From Paenochrobactrum pullorum (GTDB lineage: Bacteria; Pseudomonadota; Alphaproteobacteria; Rhizobiales; Rhizobiaceae), in NCBI RefSeq assembly GCF_041929845.1, contig NZ_JBHEEH010000016.1, positions 1-53,669 on the forward strand: a stretch of DNA of 53,669 bases. Reading direction: 5' to 3'. Below, in pieces: positions 34,867 through 44,144 of this stretch. The notes beneath the pieces were generated by a model. The model searched no databases. It saw nothing but the letters and a program-made list of their open reading frames with translations, and was not told where the DNA came from. The translations under genes were made by a program, and so were the position numbers. Every line of letters begins with the position of its first letter. The first letter of the stretch is position 1.

Positions 34867-37800
34867 CTAATTATCACGGCAATCACTGTCAGCACCGATG
34901 TCTTGCATCAATGATGCCACTGCCGCTTCTAATTGCGGATCAGATGTCATACTGAAACGGTTCGGATCAAATTCCACGACGATATCCGGTGTAATGATAC
35001 CATTTTCATATTTGCGCCCGTCAGCATGACGATAAGGCAAAACCGGAAATCTATATTGCAGTCCGGGTACGATTTTGCTGTTGACGGTAGTTACTGCGGT
35101 ACCAGTATTGAGGAGCACATCGCCAATGACTTTGCCAATTTTACGATCCTGATAGGCTTGCGGAAAAATTGAACCATCAGAATAGCTGAAACTGTCAACC
35201 AATACTGCACTTGGCCAGAGCCAGACATTGTCAGGACCGTTTTCACGAGGACGGCCATCCACTCCATAGCTAAAGGCCGGACTGCCGCTTAACAGAGTGA
35301 TCAATTCACGTGTCAGATTACCACCATTATTGGACCGCACATCGATCAGAGCTGCTTTTGCCAGACCGCGCTGCGATATTAATGTACCGAGCAAAGACAG
35401 GTAATTGTCATTATCCATCGCATCCAGAGACTGATACACAATACACTGGCGGGAAAGCTTACTGACCATAGCACGGCGAGTAGCACTTAGATTTTTGCTC
35501 GCCAAAATTAACTCATCACTCCAATGGATGGGGGTAACCTCAATAAGACGCTCGCCATTATCGCTGTTATCCGCAACACCAACAACGACTCGCCGACCCG
35601 CATTAATATCGAGCAAACGGTCAATGCCACCAGCCTCCGGAACTGGCTGTCCGTTAATCGAGGTGATGATATCACCTGTACCAATATTTAGTTTTTGTCG
35701 ATCTAACGGTCCGCCGGGCAGGATGGCGGCGATTTTGCGCCCTGCACCAGTGTAATCATTATCCAGATAAATCCCCAAAGCATCATTCTGTGTTCCCATC
35801 CCAACAAGGGCTGGATCAGGTGCTGTCATATCCGTAAAGAGATGCGAAGCCGACAATTCGCCAAACATGGCGGCCAGTAACCGTTCAAGATCACGTGGTC
35901 CGGCAATAGAGGGCAGATAGGCTCTGTATTTGGCACCGATCTGCTGCCAGTCACGATTTTCATGCGCCGCATCATAATAGCGGTCATTAATATCAGCCCA
36001 AGCCTGTTCAAATGCCGCGCTCAATGCGGCATTTTCATCTCGGGTGAATAAGATATTAAGCGGTATTTCTACCCTCTGCGCCGGATCTTCTATAGAGCTT
36101 CGGATGATGTGGGTGGGTGTTTTAATATCAATTGTTTGTATAGCAGGATTGTAGTGGATGAATTGTATCTCTTCCGGATTAGCCACCGGAATTGTTGTCA
36201 CTTCCTGTAAATCACCATTCTCAAGGCTGATCAAATTCACCGACAGCCCCTCATCTATTGCGGAAAAACCCAGCAAATTTTTACCATCCGGTGCAGTGGC
36301 CAGCAATTCCATTTTTGGCAAATTGCTGGTCAAGCGCTCTTCAAGCAAAAAGCTGCGCTGACGATCCGGTGTATAGTGGTTGAGCAGTTGCTCCCCATCA
36401 TTCGGATCGGTTTCGTCCTTGGCATTTGCCAGAAAATCCTGCCGTGACTGCCCAGACAAAAAGGCGCGATAAAGATCGAAGCGCGAATTCTGATGGCGAT
36501 TATCAGCGCTGCGTGCAGTATAAAGCGTCGTTAAGCCAATAATTTGTGTGCCATCCGCACTCCACAAGCCATCATAAAAATTAGGGACAGCCAGTGCCAG
36601 CGGACGCATCGGGGCACTGCCATCAGCGGGAACGATTGCAACACGATTCAATCCTGATCCGTCAATACTACGCCATGGAACAAGTAAATCTTTTGAGGTC
36701 GGAGACCAGCTGAACTCACCATTTCTGTCAAAGTAATCCGAGTTATAATCTGACGGCTGATACAGCGTGGCAATCTCTCTGCTGGTCAGATCTAAGACTT
36801 TGATCTCGCGACGATCCGACCAAAAAGCCAATTTACTCCCATCAGGCGAGAATTTAGGATCGAGAGCATCACTATTGGCAGACACAACAAGCGGGACTTC
36901 ATCGTAGGTCAGGCCAAGCTTGCCATTTGCCTGATCTTCAGAAAGATCAATGCCATAAATGCCCCATTTATGATCGCGCATTGCCGCATAGGCTAGCATG
37001 CGACCATCAGGTGAGAAAACAATATCGCGTTCCTCGCCTGCTGTTTTAGTCAGTTGCCGGTAATTACCTTTCAAATCAATAAGAAAAACATCTGCATTGA
37101 TTATCAGTGCAAAATACTGCCCGTCAGGAGAGCTTTGAAAATTCTGACTGCTCAACGCTTGATAATTCACGAGATGATTCATCCCCTGTTCCAGCGTATT
37201 GATATCAACCAGCTCTGCTTTATCCGCATCCGCTGCGAGCGTATGGACCTGCCCATTGAAAGAAAAGGCAATTGTATTGTCATCAGCAACGGTTAGGTCG
37301 CGCACCGGAGAGCCTTCAAAATGGGTAAGCTGCTCTTCGCGCTTATTTTCCAGATTTAGCTTCCAGACATTTAGCCAGCCGGAAGCTTCAGATAGATAAT
37401 AAAGCGATTGACCATCTGCACTCCAATACGGATCAAGCCGATCAATGCCATCAACAGCAAAAAGGCGCTCATATTTGTCGCTAGCCCGCTCATAAACCCA
37501 TAATTGACGGGCATTTGCCGCAACTCTGTGCTGGCGCTCTATGGGGTCAGCTGACGGATCATAACTATAAACCAGCTTGGTAGCATTCGGATTCCAGCTG
37601 GCTTCAAGCGCAAAATTCGGCAGCACCAGTGACTCGCGACCGCTGGCAATATTTACGACGTAAAGCTGGGGCTTCCAAGTTGCAGCCCCCTGCACACTGC
37701 GTTGTGCATCTCCTAGCCGAAGAGCCGTATAAAGTACGCTTTTACCATCCGGAGAAAAGCTCGTCGGTACTTCTCTCGCCGATGAATAGGTCATGCGCTG

Positions 37801-38124
37801 CAATTTACCAGAAAAATCAGCCAGATAAACATCATCATTGCCGTTCACATCTGAAGCAAAAGCCAGCCGCTGAGAATCCGGAGCCCAGACAACACTATGA
37901 CTATAAGCATTGGCCGGTGAAACTGCGACTGACAACCCGCCATCATTATCCGTCAGAAAAACCTGACCGCGATGGGTGAAGGCGATCAGTTTGCCATCTG
38001 GTGATAGCGCCGGTTTTTGAATCCAGCGCGCTGGCTCACCGTCAAAATCGGCTTTTGTTTGACTGGGGGCAATCACGGTCAGGGTTAGTAATGCAGTAAA
38101 AATTACGAAGTTTTGCATTATCAT
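34867..38124 (-). CDS. Exported tricorn-like S41 peptidase
   Basis: A 1085-aa protein with an N-terminal signal peptide (about 1-25). Two blocks of PD40/WD40-like beta-propeller repeats follow (LSPDGKLIAFTHRG, WAPDSQRLAFASD, FSPDGRMLAYAAM, FSPDGSKLAFWSD). Then come a tricorn core domain, a PDZ domain around GTGDIITSINGQPV, and an S41 protease domain with DVRSNNGGN and the likely nucleophile Ser in VDSFSYSDGS. Tricorn enzymes trim peptides; this one is exported, so it would act on peptides in the periplasm. ATG 38124 has GGAG ahead. It lies 11 bases after a deleted autotransporter gene, and both are probably read from dyad site 2. Confidence 0.9.
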   Translation of the reverse strand: MIMQNFVIFTALLTLTVIAPSQTKADFDGEPARWIQKPALSPDGKLIAFTHRGQVFLTDNDGGLSVAVSPANAYSHSVVWAPDSQRLAFASDVNGNDDVYLADFSGKLQRMTYSSAREVPTSFSPDGKSVLYTALRLGDAQRSVQGAATWKPQLYVVNIASGRESLVLPNFALEASWNPNATKLVYSYDPSADPIERQHRVAANARQLWVYERASDKYERLFAVDGIDRLDPYWSADGQSLYYLSEASGWLNVWKLNLENKREEQLTHFEGSPVRDLTVADDNTIAFSFNGQVHTLAADADKAELVDINTLEQGMNHLVNYQALSSQNFQSSPDGQYFALIINADVFLIDLKGNYRQLTKTAGEERDIVFSPDGRMLAYAAMRDHKWGIYGIDLSEDQANGKLGLTYDEVPLVVSANSDALDPKFSPDGSKLAFWSDRREIKVLDLTSREIATLYQPSDYNSDYFDRNGEFSWSPTSKDLLVPWRSIDGSGLNRVAIVPADGSAPMRPLALAVPNFYDGLWSADGTQIIGLTTLYTARSADNRHQNSRFDLYRAFLSGQSRQDFLANAKDETDPNDGEQLLNHYTPDRQRSFLLEERLTSNLPKMELLATAPDGKNLLGFSAIDEGLSVNLISLENGDLQEVTTIPVANPEEIQFIHYNPAIQTIDIKTPTHIIRSSIEDPAQRVEIPLNILFTRDENAALSAAFEQAWADINDRYYDAAHENRDWQQIGAKYRAYLPSIAGPRDLERLLAAMFGELSASHLFTDMTAPDPALVGMGTQNDALGIYLDNDYTGAGRKIAAILPGGPLDRQKLNIGTGDIITSINGQPVPEAGGIDRLLDINAGRRVVVGVADNSDNGERLIEVTPIHWSDELILASKNLSATRRAMVSKLSRQCIVYQSLDAMDNDNYLSLLGTLISQRGLAKAALIDVRSNNGGNLTRELITLLSGSPAFSYGVDGRPRENGPDNVWLWPSAVLVDSFSYSDGSIFPQAYQDRKIGKVIGDVLLNTGTAVTTVNSKIVPGLQYRFPVLPYRHADGRKYENGIITPDIVVEFDPNRFSMTSDPQLEAAVASLMQDIGADSDCRDN

Positions 38125-38135
38125 GACCGTCTCCG

Positions 38136-38410
38136 TCAGAATTTCACGCTGAAATTTTCATTCACGCCATATTTAGTAATACTAGAACCAAACTGCCCCA
38201 TTCGTCGAAACACCCATACCAAGTATCGACAATGAAGCATTCACTAACTCTGATTTCTCACAAATTGCTGCACAATTACTGCCTGTTTTTGTAAAACTAA
38301 CTGTTCTGACGTTGGCAAGATTGGAAGAAGGCGCAGAATTTTCCGAATGGTTAAACCGTCAGGCATAGAAAGATCCATCACCGCGATCAATCCCGAGGCT
38401 TTTTCCTCTC
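38136..38410 (-). pseudogene. Third autotransporter, internally deleted
   Basis: Minus-strand pieces match the barrels of both neighbouring autotransporters in order: MDLSMPDGLTIRKIL, PSSNLANVRTVSFTKTGSN, ASLSILGMGVST and GQFGSSITKYGVNENFSVKF with stop at 38136. Compared with the intact barrel, blocks between these are missing, so deletions removed most of the gene. It keeps an upstream dyad (site 2) and directly precedes the tricorn-like gene. It is therefore probably the dead first gene of that operon. Confidence 0.8.
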
Positions 38411-38510
38411 ATATACTACATTTTCCGCTTAACTATCGACTACAACACGTCGAAACGAATGTGAGAACTTCTAGTATTATTTATAACACTATATTTCCTG
38501 CAAAAATATC

Positions 38511-38522
38511 CCTGAAAACTGG
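38511..38522 (-). promoter_or_regulatory. Conserved dyad, site 2
   Basis: CCTGAAAACTGG, about 100 bp upstream of the deleted autotransporter and hence of the tricorn operon. Before the IS2-like insertion it stood about 75 bp from site 3, which faces the other way, so the two formed a divergent control region. Confidence 0.7.
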
Positions 38523-38617
38523 TAGTTTTATAACAATTACTAAGAGGGTAAATACATAAGAAACAATTACAAATAATGATTATAAAACTGTAGTTGCCCC
38601 CGAAAGATCGGCCATTT

Positions 38618-39468
38618 TTACTGGTTAATTTGCTCCGCGATAAACTCACGGGGTGAACGATATCCTAAAGCTTTATGTGGGTGAAGCTCATTGTAATGCT
38701 CGAACCATAAATGCAATGATTTGATAACGGTTTTTGCTTCCGGGGTGGGATTAATGCTGACATAGTCGCGCTTGAAGGTTTTGACAAATGCCTCAGCCAT
38801 ACCATTTGATTCCGGGCTTCTGACAGGCGTTGTTCTGGCCTCCATACCGATTGCCGAAGTAGCGATTTTGTGTCTTTGGCAATGAAACAGGAGCCATTGT
38901 CGGTTAGCCATTCAATTTTGTGCGGCAAAATATTGACTGAGCCAAAACGATACTCAACGGCAAGGATGGCTAAATCCTGAACATCTTGGCTCTTGATACC
39001 TTGTGTCGTTGCGACATGACCGAGCGTTTCGCGGTCACAGCAATCGAGAGCGAATGCCACGCGGACTTTTTCCTTGTTATCACAGGAGATCTCAAAGCCA
39101 TCTGAGCACCATCGAAGATTGGATTGCCCAACACTGACCTTTCCATCATGTTTCCGGCTTTGATGATCACCGGTATAGCGCTGAAGCAAGAGGCTGTGCT
39201 CTTTCATAACCCTGTAAACACGTTTGACATTCGGCCATGACCGGTTTTCCAATATCGCCTTGCGCCGCAAAACCGCATGGACGCGGCGATAGCCATAAGT
39301 TGGAAGCTCAGTAATAATATCTTGTATTTCGGACACTAATTCAGCATCTGGCAGGGGTGGTCGTTCTCTACGTTTTTTAGGTCGATCAGCAACACGCGCA
39401 GTGATGTTGGATCGAGCAACCTGCAGTGTCTCGCAAACAATACTCATCGAATGCCGCCCTTGGGCCAT
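38618..39468 (-). pseudogene. IS2-like transposase OrfB, frameshifted
   Basis: The N-terminal part (MAQGRHSMSIVCETLQVARS..., PTYGYRRVHAVLRR, WCSDGFEI, ALDCCDRE, WLTDNGSCFIAKD) reads in one frame. After KSLLRQ the true continuation (TTPVRSPESNGMAEAFVKTFKRD, HPHKALGYRSPREF) is in another. A single frameshift near 38890 therefore disables the catalytic domain before its Glu. Aside from that, the element is young. Confidence 0.85.
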
Positions 39469-39836
39469 GACAAAGACCGCAATGTCTGTTTTTTTAAATC
39501 AGATGTGGCATCAAGAGCATCTTTGAGAATTTCGACTTCCATGGTCTTCTTGCCCAGAAGACGCTGTAATTCCCGAACCTGCTGCTCAAGTGCGCGATAT
39601 TGCGATGATGGAACCACCTCTTCATCTGCCGATGTAGCTGTTAAAGCTCCCTGTGTCACTAATTTACGCCAGCCAAAAAGCTGATTGGGCGCAATACCAT
39701 GCCGACGGGCAACCAGACTGACTGTTGCACCAGTTTCATAGGTTTCCTGAACCATCGAAAGCTTCTCAGCGCTCGTCCAGCGACGGCGACGTTCTGGACC
39801 GCCCAAAATTTCAATATGCGAATTATGACTCGTCAT
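39444..39836 (-). CDS. IS2-like OrfA
   Basis: A 130-aa HTH protein (RRRWTSAEKLSMVQETYETGATVSLVARRHGIAPNQLFGWRKL) with a C-terminal leucine-zipper helix (LEQQVRELQRLLGKKTMEVEILKDAL). A run of seven A residues on the coding strand (39489-39495) precedes a minus-one frame that continues KTDIAVFVMAQGRHS into OrfB. This is the usual programmed frameshift arrangement. Confidence 0.88.
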   Translation of the reverse strand: MTSHNSHIEILGGPERRRRWTSAEKLSMVQETYETGATVSLVARRHGIAPNQLFGWRKLVTQGALTATSADEEVVPSSQYRALEQQVRELQRLLGKKTMEVEILKDALDATSDLKKQTLRSLSWPKGGIR

Positions 39837-39917
39837 ATGCCTAACATTACTCCTAACCCTTAATTAAGGGTGAGAAAATGTCCGGATAATTCGGGGGCTC
39901 TTACAAAAACCAATATA

Positions 39918-39929
39918 CCAGTTTTCAGG
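39918..39929 (+). promoter_or_regulatory. Conserved dyad, site 3
   Basis: CCAGTTTTCAGG, 108 bp before the subtilisin-autotransporter ATG. A second block, AATATTCATTTTGC (39972-39985), also occurs downstream of site 4 (44115-44128) at a similar distance, so the two promoters share more than the dyad. Confidence 0.7.
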
Positions 39930-40036
39930 TATATCTATTGACCGTGCGTGATGATTTAAATTGTTCAAATAAATATTCATTTTGCAATTTGCAAAAAATA
40001 TCGCGGAATATCTTTTTCTTAGAGGAAGCGGAAATT

Positions 40037-43000
40037 ATGTCTCTTATAAAGGTTGGTTTAAAATACCTGACGTTAACCACGGCACTTGCAGCGCCAGCTT
40101 TTGTATCAACCTTTGCCTATGCACAAAACGCCGAAGCCATTCCGCCAGCCGCTGATGCGGAATATCACTCCAATTGGGGGCTGGATATGATCAACGCCCT
40201 GCCCGCCTATCTTAAAGGATATACCGGTAAAGGTGTGGTCGTAGCAGTGATTGATACTGGCTTAGACGTTAATCATCCTGAATATGAAGGCCGTATTTCA
40301 CCCTTTTTCTACAATTTTGGTAACGAACAGCCAGTCCGTGACGTTTTCCCAGGAATAGATAATGGAGAATTAAATGGACATGGCGATCATGTTGCAGGAA
40401 TCATTGGTGCGGGTCGTAATGGCTTTGGCATGCAAGGCGTTGCCTACGATTCTATTCTGATGCCTATACTCGCAGTTGCTGTCGATGGTCGTAATGAGTT
40501 TCTTTCGCCGACGGATGAGGCCATATTGTATGCTGTAGAACACGGTGCAAAAGTTATCAATGGTAGTTATGGGCCAGATACGTTTCCCAAGAAAAAATTA
40601 GAAAACGGATCCACAAATCCAAATTATAAAATATTGGATTATCAACTTATCGAGGACAGCCCCGAAAGATTAGATTCAACCTATGAAATACTGAAACATG
40701 CAGCAGACGAAGATGTTGTCATGGTCTTTGCAGCAGGTAATTCTCGACTAGAGCAACCAGGTGCTTATACGAGTATACCCATCGGTAATGGCATGTTTCC
40801 GCTCATCACTCGCGATTTTATCAACAGTGGCAAGATCAAGTTCCTTGATGATGAGGTGGAAACTGTCGATAAACAAAATCCTGATACCTATCAGTTTTTA
40901 GACCCGAGTGATCCTGCTTTTGATGATATGGATTTCTCTGATCTCAAAGGGTCATTGATTGTGGTCGTTTCGGTTGGCCGTGACGGCAAGCTCGCTCCTT
41001 ACAGCAATGAATGCGGTGAAACGGCGGAGTGGTGTATAGCGGCTCCCGGTGGAGCGATGACCCGTGAGAATATTTCGGGAGGGATTTACTCCACTTGGCC
41101 GCAAGGCGATGAGAATAATGGCTATCGATACATACACGGCACATCTATGGCAGCGCCACATGTTGCTGGCGCCGCGGCGGTTGTGCGTTCAGCATTTCCC
41201 TATATGAATGCCCGCCAGACCATTGAAACCATTTTAACCACCACCACAAAAACCGGTTTTGAAGATCAGGACAAATTCGGACAGGGTTTGCTCAATCTTG
41301 GAGCAGCAATCGACGGACCAATGGCCTTTCGGTACGCTGGTGTTTTTGATGTAGATACACAAGGTTATTCTTCAATCTGGTCAAACTCCATTTCCGGCAT
41401 AGGTGATCTCACCAAGCGTGGCGTTGGTATTCTCGTTCTTAGCGGTCAAAACACCTATCAGGGACCAACCAATATTGTTGGCGGTGGTCTGGAAGTACAG
41501 GGAAGTATTACATCGGAAAGCCATGTCTCGCAGACAGGCCAATTGTCCGGTAGCGGCTCTGTTGGCAATGTAATGCTGGCAAAAGGTGGCAAAATCTCTC
41601 CAGGCAGTGCGATTTTTGCAGACAATGCAATCGGCACTTTAACGGTTAATGGAAGTTTTATCCAACAAAGCGGCTCAACCTATATTGCAGGTCTGGCAGC
41701 CGCTAATGGCACTGATCACATCAGCATCAATGGTGCAGCTATATTTGGCAGTAATAGTTCATTGGAGCTTGTGCGCCAAGGCGCCGGGCGTGGCACTGCT
41801 GCTGGACGCTACACGTTACTTACAGCCAGTGACGGTGTTATCGGTACCTATGATAATTGGGGCGGCAGCTTGGTTACGCAAACGCCGTTCATCGATTTTG
41901 CCTTAGATTATGATAGCAATAATGTTTTTTTAGAAACCAGCCGCTCAGATGTGGCTTTTGCGGATATCGCCGTCACAAACAATCAAAATGCCACCGCAAC
42001 AGCCTTGGACAGCCAGATCGCAGGCGATATCTTGTATGACCATTTACTGTTCCTGACCGAAGCAGAAGCCCGGCAAGCCTATGATCAACTCTCGGGTGAG
42101 GCATATGCCTCGATACAATCCTCATTGATCAATAACAGCGCGTACACCCGTACAGCTGTATATAATCAATTGTCCCGAAGCTTTTCCAAGTCTTCAGGCA
42201 TTGGTGAAACAACAATCGGTTATCTGGATCAGCCGAATTTCTGGATGCATGGCCTTGGTGAATGGACAACACAATCCGGCAACGACAATACGGCAAAAAC
42301 AAGAAACAGTATTGGCGGTTTTCTGACCGGTATTGATGCACAGGTTTGGGATAATTGGCGGTTTGGCTTACTGGCTGGTTACAGCTACAGTAAGTTCCGC
42401 ATTCATGAACGCATGTCTTCCGGCAAAAGTGACGATTATACCATCGGCTCTTATGCTGGTACTGAAATGGCCCATAATCAAGGCACTTTCGCATTCCGCT
42501 CGGGGGCTGCTTATACATGGCATAATATTAACATGAACCGTGGTATCGCCTTCGCCGGCTTTGAAGATAAGCTAGCAGCAGATTATAAAGCGGGAACGTT
42601 CCAAATATTTGGAGAACTCGGCTACAAGCATCAAACCACGGAACAATTCGCTATCGAACCCTATGCCAATCTTGCGTATGTGCATTTGAGAGCAGATAAA
42701 TTCAGCGAAGACGGCCGTAATGGCGCAGCCTTGAACATTTATAAATCCACAATGGATACGGCGTTGGCATCGCTCGGATTTCGGATCTCGGCCGACCTTA
42801 ATCAAGAGGTTATCCCGGTTAAAGTACGTGCCGACATTGCATGGCGACACGCTTTTGGCGATGTGACACCAACATCAAAAGCAAATTTCACCGGATCTGA
42901 TGCTTTTACTATCAATGGCATGGCTATTGGTCGTAACACCGCACTTATCTCGACCGGACTGGATTTCCAACTTGAAAAAAATGCAGTTCTTGGAGTTACT

Positions 43001-43069
43001 TATCAGGGGCAATTCGGTTCCGGCATCACGCAAAATGGTCTGAATGCCAGCTTGAAAATCCAGTTCTGA
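40037..43069 (+). CDS. Subtilisin-like (S8) serine-protease autotransporter
   Basis: A 1010-aa type Va secreted protease. The signal peptide ends near FAYA/QN (residue 29). The S8 catalytic triad is D73 in VIDTGLDVNHPE, H115 in GHGDHVAG and S370 in HGTSMAAPHVAG, with oxyanion Asn in FAAGNS. Two Cys (C326, C333) may form a disulphide. A passenger-associated beta-helix stretch (GQNTYQGPTNIVGGG...) leads to a barrel of about 270 residues ending in IQF, very like the barrel at 31296. ATG 40037 has GAGGAAGCGG ahead; the upstream in-frame TTG at 39938 would put 33 odd residues before the signal peptide. Dyad site 3 controls it (inference). Confidence 0.93.
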   Translation: MSLIKVGLKYLTLTTALAAPAFVSTFAYAQNAEAIPPAADAEYHSNWGLDMINALPAYLKGYTGKGVVVAVIDTGLDVNHPEYEGRISPFFYNFGNEQPVRDVFPGIDNGELNGHGDHVAGIIGAGRNGFGMQGVAYDSILMPILAVAVDGRNEFLSPTDEAILYAVEHGAKVINGSYGPDTFPKKKLENGSTNPNYKILDYQLIEDSPERLDSTYEILKHAADEDVVMVFAAGNSRLEQPGAYTSIPIGNGMFPLITRDFINSGKIKFLDDEVETVDKQNPDTYQFLDPSDPAFDDMDFSDLKGSLIVVVSVGRDGKLAPYSNECGETAEWCIAAPGGAMTRENISGGIYSTWPQGDENNGYRYIHGTSMAAPHVAGAAAVVRSAFPYMNARQTIETILTTTTKTGFEDQDKFGQGLLNLGAAIDGPMAFRYAGVFDVDTQGYSSIWSNSISGIGDLTKRGVGILVLSGQNTYQGPTNIVGGGLEVQGSITSESHVSQTGQLSGSGSVGNVMLAKGGKISPGSAIFADNAIGTLTVNGSFIQQSGSTYIAGLAAANGTDHISINGAAIFGSNSSLELVRQGAGRGTAAGRYTLLTASDGVIGTYDNWGGSLVTQTPFIDFALDYDSNNVFLETSRSDVAFADIAVTNNQNATATALDSQIAGDILYDHLLFLTEAEARQAYDQLSGEAYASIQSSLINNSAYTRTAVYNQLSRSFSKSSGIGETTIGYLDQPNFWMHGLGEWTTQSGNDNTAKTRNSIGGFLTGIDAQVWDNWRFGLLAGYSYSKFRIHERMSSGKSDDYTIGSYAGTEMAHNQGTFAFRSGAAYTWHNINMNRGIAFAGFEDKLAADYKAGTFQIFGELGYKHQTTEQFAIEPYANLAYVHLRADKFSEDGRNGAALNIYKSTMDTALASLGFRISADLNQEVIPVKVRADIAWRHAFGDVTPTSKANFTGSDAFTINGMAIGRNTALISTGLDFQLEKNAVLGVTYQGQFGSGITQNGLNASLKIQF

Positions 43070-43115
43070 TGAATTTACGTTAAAACATGTCGCTATGCAG
43101 CTTACTCGTGCGACG

Positions 43116-43149
43116 TCTCCTTCTCTCCCCATTGTGGGACAGAAGGAGA
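43116..43149 (+). terminator. Long hairpin after the subtilisin autotransporter
   Basis: TCTCCTTCT (43116-43124) pairs with AGAAGGAGA (43141-43149), and the inner TCCC/GGGA extends the stem. It lies 47 bases after the stop. There is no T-tract, so termination would be Rho-assisted, or the stem stabilises the message. Confidence 0.5.
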
Positions 43150-43299
43150 TGTTAATGAGCATGGGTGACCGCGATATCTTGCGCCCAACCATAGTCATAT
43201 CCGTGGACGTGAGAGTGTCTTCACTTCATCGATAACAGAAGCGATTTTTTTTATAAGCTTTGTATGCCCAATACTGAAATCTGAGGCAATTTGGCGGCG

Positions 43300-43970
43300 C
43301 GGCAAGTCACTGTCCAGTGCGATGCAAACCGTATTGAGCTGTGAGTTTATGGCGACGCGGACGGAAAATCAGGTTGATCTGATCGTGAGCGACAAGGAAC
43401 CTTTGCGCCTGTCGCGCTGACTTGAACCGACCCAATATCGTTTCCTGTTTTCGCGTTGGCCTATGAGAGACTTCTATAGCATTATTCAAGCCTTTATGAA
43501 CCCGGTGATCCGCATCTGCTGAAAGGTTTTGTATCGGCTCAATGTAACTACGCAGCTTGTCCGTCACGATCACACGTGATTGACGAATTGCTTCACCAGT
43601 CTGGAGAAAAACCGTTTGGCAGTCTTAGTATTTCGACGCGTTTGAACTATAATATTAAGAACATCGCCATCTGCATCAATTGCCCACCAAAGCCAAAACT
43701 TCTTTCCTCCGATAGTAATGAAAGCCTCATCAAGGTGCCACTTGTCTTTTGGCTTTGGCAGACTCCTGCGGATACAGTCGGCTAAATGGCGACCGAAGCG
43801 ATTAATCCAGACGCAAACGGTTTCTCGGCTGACAAACTCGCCACGCTCAGCAAGAAGATCTTCCACATCGGCCGTGCTCAATGCAAATCGGTGATAGGTT
43901 TAGACAGCGCAAGCAATAAATTCACGCGGAAAACGCCCCCCTACCTCAAACAACCTGGCAATGATGTCAT
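43300..43970 (-). mobile_element. IS6-family element, decayed (copy F)
   Basis: Minus-strand transposase pieces: STADVEDLLAERGEFVSRETVCVWINRFG and DKWHLDEAFITIGGKKFWLWWAIDADGDVL (43570-43881), then in another frame MIVTDKLRSYIEPIQ, GRFKSARQAQRFLVAHDQIN (43307-43573). A stop at the Trp of the ACAVWTYH region and a frameshift near 43572 kill it. It belongs to a third IS6 subtype. Its 5' end abuts the IS2-like end remnant at about 43971. Confidence 0.8.
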
Positions 43971-44037
43971 ATGCCTAACATTACTCCTCACCCTCAATTA
44001 AGGGTGAGAAATAACCGAATAATTCGGGGCTATTACA
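43971..44037 (-). mobile_element. IS2-like element, end remnant
   Basis: 67 bases match the orfA-side end of the element at 38589-39905 (the TCATATGCCTAACATTACTCC block, the AATTAAGGGTGAGAAA block and the CGGGG-TTACA tip). Its tip lies 16 bp before dyad site 4, in the same orientation as the intact copy relative to site 3. The remainder has been replaced by IS6 copy F. Confidence 0.8.
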
Positions 44038-44053
44038 ATTTATTGTACAGGTA

Positions 44054-44065
44054 CCAGTTTTCAGG
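44054..44065 (+). promoter_or_regulatory. Conserved dyad, site 4
   Basis: CCAGTTTTCAGG followed by GATGG, 80 bp before the dehydrogenase small-subunit ATG. It ties the sugar dehydrogenase to the same control as the secreted proteases. Confidence 0.7.
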
Positions 44066-44144
44066 GATGGCTTTGCTGAATTCTCAGGGACATAAATCAA
44101 ATAAAAGTAGGTTGAATATTCATTTTGCGTCGAGGATCAGAAAT

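Larger units (their letters stand above)
38589..39905 (-). mobile_element. IS3-family (IS2-group-like) element with 5-bp target duplication
   Basis: 1317 bp with ends reading inward TGTAGTTGCCCCCGAAAG and TGTAAGAGCCCCCGAATT. It is flanked by the direct duplication AAAAC (38584-38588 and 39906-39910), so it inserted by transposition and has not rearranged. It split the divergent promoter region of two secreted-protease operons and ends 12 bp before dyad site 3. Confidence 0.92.
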
